Assembly (NCBI RefSeq): GCF_000169095.1
Contig: NZ_AAVU01000014.1
Location: forward strand, 88,383 to 152,382
DNA: 64,000 nt
Direction of reading: 5' to 3'
From: Lyngbya sp. PCC 8106
GTDB taxonomy: Bacteria > Cyanobacteriota > Cyanobacteriia > Cyanobacteriales > Microcoleaceae
The stretch's first letter is position 1; each line of letters starts with the position of its first letter. Position numbers and translations under genes: made by a program. This document shows, piece by piece, positions 1 through 9,007 of the stretch. The notes beneath the pieces are model-generated. The model had not been told where the DNA came from. It did no database searches and worked only from the letters and a program-made list of their open reading frames with translations.

Positions 1-1
1 A

Positions 2-367
2 ATCAATGATCAATATGGACACAAGGCTGGTGATATTGCATTAATCGCTTTTTCAGAAATTGTCTCCAAGAATCTTAGGAGCAATGATATATTCGGAAGG
101 CTTGGTGGAGAAGAATTTTTAGCAGTAGTTCCAGAAATTTCATTAGAAGCGGGTAAGAAATTAGCTGAACGAATAAGACTTGAAGTTGAAAAAACGCCAA
201 TTACAGTGGGTGCAGACTGCATAACCATGACAGTGAGTATTGGTATATCAATGTACAAAAACAACAAGAATTTGGCTACATTTGATGAACTGATAGAACT
301 TTCTGACAAGGCTCTCTACACAGCTAAGAATAGTGGTAGAAATCGTGTTTGCGTTGATCACACATAA
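2..367 (+). CDS. GGDEF-domain diguanylate cyclase, C-terminal part (5' end outside window)
   Basis: The frame is open from the window edge to a TAA at 365-367, giving about 121 residues without a start. It is the second half of a GGDEF domain. The entry begins in the metal-binding helix (INDQYGHKAGD), continues to the active-site loop RLGGEEF (GGEEF at nucleotides 104-118), and ends with a helix typical of the domain end (ALYTAKNSGRNRV). The signature is intact, so active c-di-GMP synthesis is plausible. Any sensory N-terminus is outside the window. It converges on the methyltransferase gene with only 7 bases between the stops. Confidence 0.9.
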   Translation: MNDQYGHKAGDIALIAFSEIVSKNLRSNDIFGRLGGEEFLAVVPEISLEAGKKLAERIRLEVEKTPITVGADCITMTVSIGISMYKNNKNLATFDELIELSDKALYTAKNSGRNRVCVDHT

Positions 368-374
368 AACGAAG

Positions 375-1061
375 TTATAAACGTTGATATTGTAGACGTA
401 ATTGTACCATTCCCGGTTTATCTTCTTCGATGAAAATATCCCGACGAACTTCTTCTAAACCTAACTGTTTAAACTGGGATAATTCCCCCTCTGATAACGG
501 CCATAACGGCCAGGGCGGGCCATCAGGTTCGGTTTCACTATCCCGATAACGGGTAATAACAATTAATGTACCCTTCTTCGCAACTAACGAAGAAATCGCT
601 TCAATACTATCTGATCGCATTTTCAAAGGTAAAGCTTGAATGGTGCGACATTCAAACACAAAATCAAAACTATGTTGTAAACTAGAATCAAGGTTAAATA
701 AATCCCCAACAAAATAATTAACCTCGGAATCAGGAAAACGTTGTTGACACCAAGAAATCGCGGTGGGAGAGATATCAAACGCAGTCACTTTAAAGCCTAA
801 TTTCGCTAAAACTTCCGCATCATCACCTAACCCGCAACCAATCACAATCGCTGTTTTTCCTTCTGTTTGGGGTGGATATTTCTCCAACCAATCTTGTAGA
901 TAGGGATGAGTGGTTGATTTCGCCCAAGGAACTTGAGAACTATCGCCTTTGGCGTCAGTATACACCGTTTCAAACCATCCCGTCGCATCGTTATTTTTTA
1001 GAGATTCACTTGCGAGATCAACAATTTTCTTTCTGAGGTTTTCGAGGTTGTTTTCAGACAT
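375..1061 (-). CDS. Class I SAM-dependent methyltransferase (thiopurine methyltransferase-like)
   Basis: A 228-residue protein with a Rossmann methyltransferase core. The SAM-binding motif I is VIGCGLGDDAE at about residues 73-83, an acidic motif II lies at AFDIS (D96), and a later VGDLF motif follows. The N-terminal 60 residues, with a conserved W and PW, resemble the TPMT-like cyanobacterial methyltransferases. The substrate cannot be read from the sequence. The ATG has no clear Shine-Dalgarno. It is transcribed toward the partial GGDEF gene and lies downstream of malQ on the same strand, separated by a 120-bp gap containing an inverted repeat. Confidence 0.8.
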   Translation of the reverse strand: MSENNLENLRKKIVDLASESLKNNDATGWFETVYTDAKGDSSQVPWAKSTTHPYLQDWLEKYPPQTEGKTAIVIGCGLGDDAEVLAKLGFKVTAFDISPTAISWCQQRFPDSEVNYFVGDLFNLDSSLQHSFDFVFECRTIQALPLKMRSDSIEAISSLVAKKGTLIVITRYRDSETEPDGPPWPLWPLSEGELSQFKQLGLEEVRRDIFIEEDKPGMVQLRLQYQRL

Positions 1062-1087
1062 AATCGGTTAATAGTCTTGGTGTTTTT

Positions 1088-1139
1088 ATCCCCCCTTCTC
1101 CCTTAAAAAGAGAGTGATGTAGTTGTCAAAAGGGGGGAT
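1088..1139. repeat. Inverted repeat, 10-bp perfect arms
   Basis: ATCCCCCCTT at 1088-1097 is exactly complementary to AAGGGGGGAT at 1130-1139, with a 32-base A-rich spacer. It lies between malQ and the methyltransferase gene. A T-run after the hairpin is missing on the minus strand, so it is not a convincing intrinsic terminator. It may still affect mRNA 3' ends or be a dispersed cyanobacterial repeat. Confidence 0.6.
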
Positions 1140-1180
1140 GATTAAATAAATGCAGCCTGAATAATGAAATACAGCCTGAA

Positions 1181-2698
1181 TTATCGGTTATACAACTTCG
1201 TCAATTCAAGTAAGCGATCGCTAATTTGGGAAGTTAGCCAATCCGAACTTTCATAACGCCAACGCCAATTTCCTGCATTGATACTCGGATCATTCATGCG
1301 CCCGTTATTATCCAAACTGAACAAATCTTGTAGGGGAATAATTGCTTGATTCGCTACAGATTTCAAGGCTAAACGAATGAGTTCCCAATTAATTTCTTTA
1401 ATCTCCCGAGGATCAGAATAACCCAGATTTTGAGCAACGTGTTGTTTTTCTTGTTCTCCAGCACGATTCCACCAACCAACAGTCGTATCGTTATCGTGAG
1501 TTCCCGTATAAACCAAACAATTCTGTACAAAATTGTGAGGAAGATAGGGATTTTTGGGGGTATCTGCAAAAGCAAACAACAAAATCTTCATCCCCGGAAG
1601 TTCAAAGTAATCCCGCAAAGCTTCAACTTCGGGGGTAATAATTCCCAAATCTTCCGCCAAAACAGGTAAACTTCCAAGACTCTGGCGAATGGCTTCAAAA
1701 AATTCCTTGTCAGGGCCTTTAATCCATTCCCCATTCATAGCAGTTTCTTCACCTGCGGGAACTCGCCAATAAGCTTCAAATCCTCGGAAGTGATCAATCC
1801 GGACTAAATCAGCATAGGCAAGGGTAGCTTTAAACCGTTCAATCCACCAAGCATAGCCCGTGCGTTTTAGCTCATCCCAATCATAAACCGGATTACCCCA
1901 AAGCTGACCCGTTTCGCTAAAATAATCAGGCGGAACCCCTGCAATATAAGCAGATTCGAGGGTTTGAGGATCGAGTTGGAAGATATTCGGTTGCGCCCAG
2001 ACATCAGAACTATTGTGACAAACATAGATCGAGATATCCCCAATGATAGAAATGCCTTGATCATTGGCGTAACGACGCAGATTTCGCCATTGTTCAAAAA
2101 ACTTGAACTGAAGGAACTTATGATAGAGAATGCGATCAGCAAGTTCTTCAGATTTGGCTTTCATCGCCTCGGGTTCCCGACGAGCGATCGCGGAGTCCCA
2201 TTTATTCCAGGGTAAGCCATCATAGGCTTCTAGCAAGGCCATAAATAGGGCATAATCTTCTAACCAGGCTGATGTCTCCTGACAGAAAGATGTAAACTGC
2301 GGATTAGCATTGTCAGACAGAGACTTCCGAAAACGCTCAAAAGCTTGTTCCAGAAACTTTGTCTTATGAGGGATAACGCGATCAAAATTAACTCGGTTGG
2401 GGACAACATCCTCACTGGGGGGTAAGGGAGTTAATTCATCCGCATTCAGTAGCCCTTGTTCGACTAACTGATCCAAACTAATCAGTAAAGGATTTCCAGC
2501 AAAGGTGCTAAAGTTCATAATATAGGGGGAATGCTCGTACCCTGTCGGGCCAAGCGGCAAAATTTGCCAAAGCGTTTGACCGCTTCTATCCAAGAAGTCG
2601 ATGAACTCATAGGCAGATTGCCCTAAATCGCCGATCCCGTAAGGACTGGGTAAGCAGGTCGGGTGCAATAGAATCCCACTTGCACGTTTAAACGTCAT
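1181..2698 (-). CDS. malQ: 4-alpha-glucanotransferase (amylomaltase, GH77)
   Basis: Disproportionates alpha-1,4-glucans by moving maltodextrin segments, and acts in glycogen breakdown and maltose use. The GH77 hallmarks are all visible: N-terminal SGILLHPTCLPSPYGIGDLG, nucleophile region VRIDHFRGF, acid/base region VLAEDLG, and third acid region TGTHDNDTT. The frame extends 23 codons upstream to a TTG, but that extension does not look like the family. The ATG at 2698 gives MTFKRASGILLHP, the usual start. The length of 505 residues is normal. It is divergent from the trehalose synthase gene, suggesting joint control of maltose, trehalose and glycogen flux. Confidence 0.95.
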   Translation of the reverse strand: MTFKRASGILLHPTCLPSPYGIGDLGQSAYEFIDFLDRSGQTLWQILPLGPTGYEHSPYIMNFSTFAGNPLLISLDQLVEQGLLNADELTPLPPSEDVVPNRVNFDRVIPHKTKFLEQAFERFRKSLSDNANPQFTSFCQETSAWLEDYALFMALLEAYDGLPWNKWDSAIARREPEAMKAKSEELADRILYHKFLQFKFFEQWRNLRRYANDQGISIIGDISIYVCHNSSDVWAQPNIFQLDPQTLESAYIAGVPPDYFSETGQLWGNPVYDWDELKRTGYAWWIERFKATLAYADLVRIDHFRGFEAYWRVPAGEETAMNGEWIKGPDKEFFEAIRQSLGSLPVLAEDLGIITPEVEALRDYFELPGMKILLFAFADTPKNPYLPHNFVQNCLVYTGTHDNDTTVGWWNRAGEQEKQHVAQNLGYSDPREIKEINWELIRLALKSVANQAIIPLQDLFSLDNNGRMNDPSINAGNWRWRYESSDWLTSQISDRLLELTKLYNR

Positions 2699-3126
2699 AA
2701 CTAAATACTGAGTTTGGATTATTTCAACATCATATCTACTAAGCTCCTTTGATCGGTATATCCTCAATAAAAAATTTGGGAGAAATCCTAATCCTTTTTC
2801 CCTCTTTTTCCGAGAATCCCAACAGATCTAAAGGTCATCGCGACTGAGGAATGAAAAATTGAGCTGAGTGATTTGATCCAGACTTAGGACTTTAATCTGA
2901 TGTCGATTGTAATCAATAAAGACTTTTCTCAAAATCTATCTTAAGTTAGAGGAAAGTCAGCGCAAATGATGCTGGAACCCCGCCAACGCCTTATGGGTGT
3001 ATAACTTCAGGTAAGTGCAATCAAACGATCGCGAAGTCTCAGTAGAGGCATCTAAACATTTGTGACTTTGTGTTTGTCCGATGGCTTTGAGATGATTGTG
3101 TAATTTGTAACTCAGACTAAATATTC
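2699..3126. other. Divergent intergenic region malQ / trehalose synthase
   Basis: About 430 bases between two divergent genes, so it must hold both promoters. I see no protein-coding frame beyond the unlikely N-terminal extension of malQ, and no strong hairpin. No operator could be assigned. Confidence 0.5.
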
Positions 3127-6100
3127 GTGAATATGCAACATTCCAAACTTAGTAACGATCCCCTCTGGTTTAAAGATGCCATTATTTATGAGGTGCCTGT
3201 TCGCGCCTATGCTGATAGTAATGAGGATGGTATTGGTGATTTTCTGGGTTTAACCGAAAAGTTAGACTACCTACAGGATTTAGGAGTCACTGCCATCTGG
3301 ATATTGCCATTTTTCCCTTCACCGTTGCGCGATGATGGCTATGATATCTCCGACTACATGAATGTTAACCCCATTTATGGCACCTTAGAAGACTTTCAAA
3401 CGCTTCTCGATGCCGCCCACGAACGGGGAATTCGGGTAATTGCCGAACTTGTTGTCAATCATACTTCCGATCAGCATCCTTGGTTTCAACGGGCCAGACG
3501 AGCGCCCAAAGACAGCAAAGAACGGGATTTTTATGTTTGGAGTGATACCCCCGACAAATATTCAGACGTCCGAATTATCTTCCAAGATTTTGAAACCTCT
3601 AACTGGGCATGGGACCCGGTAGCGAAAGCCTATTACTGGCATCGTTTCTACTCTCACCAACCCGATCTCAACTACGAGAATCCCGAACTTCAAAAGGCGG
3701 TGTTAGATGTTCTCGACTTTTGGATGGGAATGGGAGTTGATGGAATTCGCCTAGATGCCGTACCTTATCTGTTTGTTCGCGAAGGGACAAACTGTGAGAA
3801 CTTACCGGAAACTCATGGGTTCCTCAAAAAACTGCGGAGTCATCTTGATTCCAAATTTGACAACCGGATGATGTTAGCAGAAGCCAACCAATGGCCAGAA
3901 GATGCGGCTTCCTATTATGGGGAGGGAGATGAATGTCACATGAACTTCCACTTCCCCCTGATGCCCCGTCTGTTCATGTCATTGCGGATGGAAGACAGTT
4001 TCCCCATTATTGATATTCTTAACCAAACCCCCGCTATTCCCTCGAACTCTCAGTGGGCGTTGTTCCTGCGAAATCACGATGAACTGACTTTAGAAATGGT
4101 CACAGATGAAGATCGTGACTATATGTACAAAGTCTACGCCCAAGATCATCAAGCCCGCATCAACTTAGGAATTCGTCGTCGGTTAGCCCCGCTACTGAGT
4201 AATGATCGCCGCCAAATTGAGTTGATGAACAGTTTACTGCTGTCTCTGCCGGGAACGCCTGTGCTGTATTATGGCGATGAAATTGGCATGGGGGATAACA
4301 TCTATATTGGCGATCGCAACGGGGTACGGACACCGATGCAGTGGAGTCCTGATCGCAATGCCGGATTTAGTCGCGCTAACCCTCAAAAGCTATATCAACC
4401 GATTGTTGTAGACTCTGAATACCACTTTGAAGCCGTTAACGTCGAAGCCCAAAGTGAGAACCCTAACTCGCTGTTGTCGTGGATGAAGCGCCTGATTGCC
4501 ATGCGGAAGCGCTTTCAAGCCTTTGGTCGCGGCACTTTTGAGTTATTGCACCCGGAAAACCGTAAGGTATTAGCGTTTGTTCGGACTTATAGCGGTGAAC
4601 ATCTTCTCGTTGTTGCCAACCTTTCCCGGTTTGTACAGACGGTAGAGTTGGATCTATCTGCCTTTGCCGGAATGGTGCCTGTCGAAATTTTTGGTCGGAC
4701 TCAGTTCCCCAAAATTGAAAAGTCGTCTTATTTCCTCAGTATCAGTCCCTACGGCTTTTTCTGGTTCATGTTGCAACTTGATCCGAGTATTGCCAAAGAA
4801 CCCCTACCGCAGAAAAAACTACCTGCTTTAGCCGTCTCTCAAAGTTGGAAACAAGTCCTAGATCGTTCTGAATATAAGAGCAAACTCGAAGCGATTTTAA
4901 CCGAGTACCTTCTCAGTTGTCGCTGGTTTGTAGGCCGCTCTCAAGTGATCCAGTCGGTTCATATTAGTGATATGATTCCGATTCTGCACCAGGAAACAGA
5001 AGCGGTGATTTCCTTGATTCAGGTCGAATATACCGAAGGATTTCCCGATACCTATGTACTCCCCCTGAGTTACGCGACTGAAGAACGGGCTAAAGAGATT
5101 CAGGAGTCGATGCCCCAAGCGGTTGTAGCGTCGCTGAAAGTTGATGATCAAACCGGAATTTTGTTTGATGCGATCGCATCGGATAATTTCATGGGCGCAT
5201 TGCGAGAGATGATTGTCAATCGAGGCACTTACCCCGGTAAGAAAGGCCGCCTGATTGCGACTAGCTCTGATTTGATTAATAAGGAAGGCGATACGCTACA
5301 AGGCAGCTTTGAGACGTCTCTAGAAAAAGGTAATCGGATTAATACGCTCGTTGTCTACGGAGGACGGTTTGTGTTTAAACTGTTCCGGCGTGTAGAAGAA
5401 GGGATTAACCCAGAACTAGAAGTCCGTCATTTCCTCGGAACTCGCGCCCCTCTAGCTCATATTGCTCCTGTGGTTGGGGGGTTAGAATACCGTCGTCAAC
5501 GCTCAGAAGCAATGACTATTGGGGTTTTACAGCCTTATATTCCTGATGCGACCAATGCTTGGACTTTTACTCTTGATATTCTCCGAGATTATTTTGATCG
5601 CGTCGGTGTTGAACAAGCAACTTTAGAAGAAATCCCGCTTCCCACGGAAGAATTAGTGGATTTAGTTGAACAATCTGTCCCAGAATTAGCCGCCCTGACG
5701 ATTGGTTCCTATCTCAGTAATGCCGAACTTTTGGGTCAACGCACCGCAGAAATGCACATTGCATTATCGGGTGATCATGAAAATCCTGACTTTTCACCTG
5801 CCCCGTTCACCTCTCTCTACCAACGTTCGATTTATCAGTATTCTCGTAACCTCACCGGACAAGTCTTCCTGCGGTTGAAAAAGCTGCTTCCAACTCTCCC
5901 GATGACGACTCAAACCCTGGGGCGTCAATTACTAACTCGCAAAGACTATTTACTCGCCCGACTGCGACAAGTTCTCGACCTCAAGATTACCGCCATGCGA
6001 ACTCGCTGTCATGGAAACTATTGTCTTGATGAGGTTCTGTTTACCGGGAAAGATTTTGTCATCCTGGATTTTGAGGGAGAAGCCTACCGCACTTTAAATG

Positions 6101-6462
6101 AACGTCGGATGAAGCGTTCACCCCTGCGAGATGTTGCCGGAATGCTACTCTCGTTTGATTATGCGACTCGTGTTGCTTTACGCAATGAAGTCGAAAATGG
6201 CATGATTCGTGAAGAAAATCTCTCGCAAATGCAGCAATGGGGACAATTTTGGTCAACTTGGGTGCGATCAGCTTTCCTCAAGAGTTATCTGGAGACTGCT
6301 GGTAAAGACTCATTCCTTCCTAGCAATCGCAATGAGTTAGAGGTGTTGCTAGAGTGTTATTTGCTCGAAAATGCCATTCAAGATTTGGGCAATTATCTCC
6401 AAGAGTCTGACGAGATGCTAGATATTTCGATTCAGCTTTTGATTGATTTAGCCGCGACTTAA
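3127..6462 (+). CDS. treS: Maltose alpha-D-glucosyltransferase (trehalose synthase) fused to maltokinase
   Basis: A 1111-residue fusion. Residues about 10-560 are a GH13 trehalose synthase that interconverts maltose and trehalose. It carries GIRLDA (nucleophile D209), LAEANQW (acid E252) and NHDE (D318). Residues about 595-1100 are a maltokinase (Pep2/Mak-like aminoglycoside-phosphotransferase fold) beginning RWFVGRS near 599, with HGNYCLDE (H962) and VILDFEGE (D981). Maltokinase makes maltose-1-phosphate for the GlgE glucan pathway; no glgE lies in this window. The start is GTG at 3127 or ATG at 3133; neither has a good ribosome site. A strong hairpin follows the stop. Confidence 0.95.
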   Translation: MNMQHSKLSNDPLWFKDAIIYEVPVRAYADSNEDGIGDFLGLTEKLDYLQDLGVTAIWILPFFPSPLRDDGYDISDYMNVNPIYGTLEDFQTLLDAAHERGIRVIAELVVNHTSDQHPWFQRARRAPKDSKERDFYVWSDTPDKYSDVRIIFQDFETSNWAWDPVAKAYYWHRFYSHQPDLNYENPELQKAVLDVLDFWMGMGVDGIRLDAVPYLFVREGTNCENLPETHGFLKKLRSHLDSKFDNRMMLAEANQWPEDAASYYGEGDECHMNFHFPLMPRLFMSLRMEDSFPIIDILNQTPAIPSNSQWALFLRNHDELTLEMVTDEDRDYMYKVYAQDHQARINLGIRRRLAPLLSNDRRQIELMNSLLLSLPGTPVLYYGDEIGMGDNIYIGDRNGVRTPMQWSPDRNAGFSRANPQKLYQPIVVDSEYHFEAVNVEAQSENPNSLLSWMKRLIAMRKRFQAFGRGTFELLHPENRKVLAFVRTYSGEHLLVVANLSRFVQTVELDLSAFAGMVPVEIFGRTQFPKIEKSSYFLSISPYGFFWFMLQLDPSIAKEPLPQKKLPALAVSQSWKQVLDRSEYKSKLEAILTEYLLSCRWFVGRSQVIQSVHISDMIPILHQETEAVISLIQVEYTEGFPDTYVLPLSYATEERAKEIQESMPQAVVASLKVDDQTGILFDAIASDNFMGALREMIVNRGTYPGKKGRLIATSSDLINKEGDTLQGSFETSLEKGNRINTLVVYGGRFVFKLFRRVEEGINPELEVRHFLGTRAPLAHIAPVVGGLEYRRQRSEAMTIGVLQPYIPDATNAWTFTLDILRDYFDRVGVEQATLEEIPLPTEELVDLVEQSVPELAALTIGSYLSNAELLGQRTAEMHIALSGDHENPDFSPAPFTSLYQRSIYQYSRNLTGQVFLRLKKLLPTLPMTTQTLGRQLLTRKDYLLARLRQVLDLKITAMRTRCHGNYCLDEVLFTGKDFVILDFEGEAYRTLNERRMKRSPLRDVAGMLLSFDYATRVALRNEVENGMIREENLSQMQQWGQFWSTWVRSAFLKSYLETAGKDSFLPSNRNELEVLLECYLLENAIQDLGNYLQESDEMLDISIQLLIDLAAT

Positions 6463-6474
6463 TTTCTTAACTGT

Positions 6475-6507
6475 AGAAACCCGATCTCTCCCCGAAGTCG
6501 GGTTTCT
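6475..6507 (+). terminator. Hairpin after treS, probable terminator
   Basis: AGAAACCCGA and TCGGGTTTCT form a perfect 10-bp stem with a 13-base loop, 12 bases after the treS stop. The following T-tract is weak (only the TTTCT in the stem end), so termination is probable, not certain. Confidence 0.6.
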
Positions 6508-6652
6508 CTAATGAGGTTTCATCTAAAATGTTGATGAGCAGTTGACCAAAAGCTGAGAGTTTTTCAGCTTCAATATTCTTGACCTTTAAATCTTTTTTTA
6601 AGTTTCGATTCAGGGGGTTAAAATAAAATATAGAGTCATTTAAGTCTAGAGA

Positions 6653-7117
6653 TTAGAATTCATCCGTAAACTCAATTCCAGTCAAAGCAAAACTAAAAAA
6701 ATCGGGAGCTAGACGAACTAATTGTTTGATCATCTCGTCATTAACCCAGAGAACAACCGGAAACCGGAAGTGACAAAACTCCTCCCGTACATAGTTCGTT
6801 GCAATCAGAAGCTGCTGGAGATGACGAACCGACTCAAAACCATCAACCATCACCGCATCGGGGGAGTGGTCGCTAAAATGACTAGCAATGGTGCTATAGA
6901 GAGTTTCCGTTGAACGGTCTAGGGTGAGTTCTTCGAGATGAACCGAACACAATTGATGTAACTCCTTGATCATCTGGTATCGGAGTTCACGACGGTTACA
7001 ACAGGCTAAAATTAAGCAAAATTCACCTTGAGCCAAGGTAATCGAGCGAGCAAGTTGTTTTAAGGAACTGACGTTCTGGGGGTTAAGGAGTTGAGTGGCA
7101 TAAAAAGAAGTGACCAT
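6653..7117 (-). CDS. Stand-alone copy of the N-terminal module of cyanobacterial TPR/signalling ATPases
   Basis: A 154-residue protein that I recognise only by resemblance. The pattern (LKQLARSITLAQGEFCLILACCN, then VREEFCHFRFPVVLWVNDEM, then LVRLAPDFFSF) matches the first about 150 residues of large cyanobacterial TPR or signalling proteins. There it looks like a degenerate P-loop/STAND-type fold: the beta strand FPVVLWVND resembles a Walker B strand, but no Walker A is visible. Here the frame stops with TAA right after this module and no TPR region follows. The ATG at 7117 is chosen because GGAGG sits 9 bases upstream; the frame is open further upstream only from a TTG. It could be a natural short form or a truncated relic. 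Confidence 0.6.
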   Translation of the reverse strand: MVTSFYATQLLNPQNVSSLKQLARSITLAQGEFCLILACCNRRELRYQMIKELHQLCSVHLEELTLDRSTETLYSTIASHFSDHSPDAVMVDGFESVRHLQQLLIATNYVREEFCHFRFPVVLWVNDEMIKQLVRLAPDFFSFALTGIEFTDEF

Positions 7118-7440
7118 CGGTATAGACCTCCAAGTCCAATCCAATACATTTATATCTAGGGATAGAGCCAGCCTGAGAGTTTTAAGGGGTAAATTTTTCT
7201 ATAGTAGAATATCAAGATAGAGAGCGATCAGACATCGCCCAAAAGAGTGGATCGTATAAATCGATAGTCTACCCTGGGCTTACTTTATAGAAATATCAAC
7301 CTATTAGTAGTCTACCTTTTAACAAACTTTTTGAACAGATCGTATTTATACAGACGCTTTAGGTAGCACTGCGATTAATGTTTTCTGTAAATTTTCTGAA
7401 GTCGCTCAGTAGAGATTCTGGGTTATGGATACACTCAGAC
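7118..7440. other. Intergenic, nothing recognised
   Basis: About 320 bases between the short module gene and the metalloprotease terminator. It is AT-rich, with no open frame, tRNA-like or repeat structure that I can support. It should hold the promoter of the downstream module gene. Confidence 0.4.
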
Positions 7441-7471
7441 AATAAAATCGGGCGAGTATGACCCCACCCGA
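7441..7471 (-). terminator. Possible terminator of the M48 protease gene
   Basis: On the minus strand a short stem (TCGGG/CCCGA, 14-base loop) is followed by TTTTATT, about 22 bases after the protease stop. The stem is only 5 bp, so this is tentative. Confidence 0.4.
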
Positions 7472-7492
7472 GTAATTTTTTGAGCTTATTTT

Positions 7493-8341
7493 TTAAGACA
7501 ATAAACGTTGCATCTTCGACTGATAAGCCGCGTTATCCATCCCAGAACCGTTATTCGCGAGGGTGGGATTAATCATGGCTTCAAGAGCAGAAATCCGGTC
7601 ATTTGTGGCGGGGTGAGTGCTTAAAATCGTGGGAACAGAACCCCCTTGCAGAAGTTTTTTCATAAAGTCAACTGCTGCTTTTTGGTCATATCCCGCTTTT
7701 CCGAGGTTAGTAATCCCAAACTGGTCTGCTTCGTATTCTGCTTTGCGACTATTTGGACGGCGGAGGGCTAATTCTACCCCAATTTGAATGGCGAGGCTTT
7801 CATCAAGTCCGGCGGCGGATGCTACCCCTTGCGCGACTGCCATCTGACGCATTTGTTCAACGGAGTGACGCCCGACAATATGACCAATTTCGTGAGCAAT
7901 AACACTAGCAAGTTCCGCTTCATTTTCGGCGGTTTCCATTAACCCGGTATTGACATAAACAAAACCTCCCATTGTCGCAAACGCATTAATACTCGAATCA
8001 TTGACGACTTGAAAGGTGTAGGGAATATTGGAACGTTCGCTGATTTGGGCTAAACGTTGACCAATTTGATTAATATATTCTGTGGCTTCTGGGTTGCGAA
8101 GGAGTTTAACTTCCTTTTTTAATTGTTCGTTAATTTGACGACCCAGTGCTACTTCTTGTTGATTAGAAAGTGTTGTCAGTTGAATGACTTGAATCCCTCG
8201 AAAGATCAAATCTCGCCAAGAAATTGCCTGAGTCGCTGGGGCAGAACTAATCCAAAGACTAAAAGCAACGGTAATTGAAATCAGGGGATAAAACCAAGAA
8301 CGAGAGGAACGTCGATGTATAAAGGAGAAAGATTTAAACAT
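7493..8341 (-). CDS. M48-family zinc metalloprotease, secreted or membrane-anchored
   Basis: About 282 residues. An N-terminal hydrophobic segment (WFYPLISITVAFSLWISSA) ending in APATQA looks like a signal peptide or anchor. The HEIGH zinc motif lies at about residues 150-154 within VIAHEIGHIVGRHS, and the third ligand is the E of SRKAEYEAD. The family (BepA/LoiP/Ste24-type, DUF-free short form) degrades misfolded envelope proteins. The frame can begin at a TTG two codons upstream, but ATG at 8341 is preferred. No TPR tail is present, so it is the short form. It is monocistronic. Confidence 0.9.
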   Translation of the reverse strand: MFKSFSFIHRRSSRSWFYPLISITVAFSLWISSAPATQAISWRDLIFRGIQVIQLTTLSNQQEVALGRQINEQLKKEVKLLRNPEATEYINQIGQRLAQISERSNIPYTFQVVNDSSINAFATMGGFVYVNTGLMETAENEAELASVIAHEIGHIVGRHSVEQMRQMAVAQGVASAAGLDESLAIQIGVELALRRPNSRKAEYEADQFGITNLGKAGYDQKAAVDFMKKLLQGGSVPTILSTHPATNDRISALEAMINPTLANNGSGMDNAAYQSKMQRLLS

Positions 8342-9007
8342 AGTCAACGGGTGTGAAAAACATGATTAAAGCAGGCTTGGAAACGACCTGTGATTGGATT
8401 GATATCCTGTGTTAAATCTGTAGACGTATTTTGTTGCCTCGAAGTTCGGGCAGTATTACTATTACATACCGACCTGAACAAAGCCATCCCGGAAAGTGCG
8501 ACTAATGTAAGTTTTCTAATGAATCAATCTGTCGGTTGATCTGCTTGTTCGCCTCACTCCCCTAGAGTCAATGATTCATAAGCTTTCATCTCTGACCAGT
8601 ATAGCGACTTTTTTCGATAATCTCCAATCGATGGGATTGTCTAACCTTTGAATGTTAATCGCTTAAACGACAGAAATGGAAAGGTTTTACCATTCGTTGT
8701 TCACTGAAGATCAAGTTAGAGTCAGGAAGTTTTGAGGAAGTTTTGAGAAAAATATTAAATAGGTTTAGGTCAATATGATATCATAAATAGCTATTCGGGT
8801 GATTGGCAAATTGCTAGTGAACCCAACTCCAGAAAACTCAAATATTAGTGATTGCTTGTGTTTGGAAATAGTCTAGAAAATGGTATATTACCAAAAGTTA
8901 TCAGATAGATTGTTTAAATCTGAAATTGTCAGCTTTTTAATTAAAATTTAAAAAGACATGGGTTGTATTGAAAATACTGAGTCGTTTACAACTTACAAAT
9001 ACAGGGC
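8342..9007. other. Long divergent intergenic region before the giant kinase gene
   Basis: About 665 AT-rich bases between two divergent genes. No credible open frame was found. One perfect tandem duplication is seen: the 11-mer AGGAAGTTTTG at 8724-8734 and 8735-8745. Promoters of both neighbours must lie here. I see no tRNA or terminator. Confidence 0.5.
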
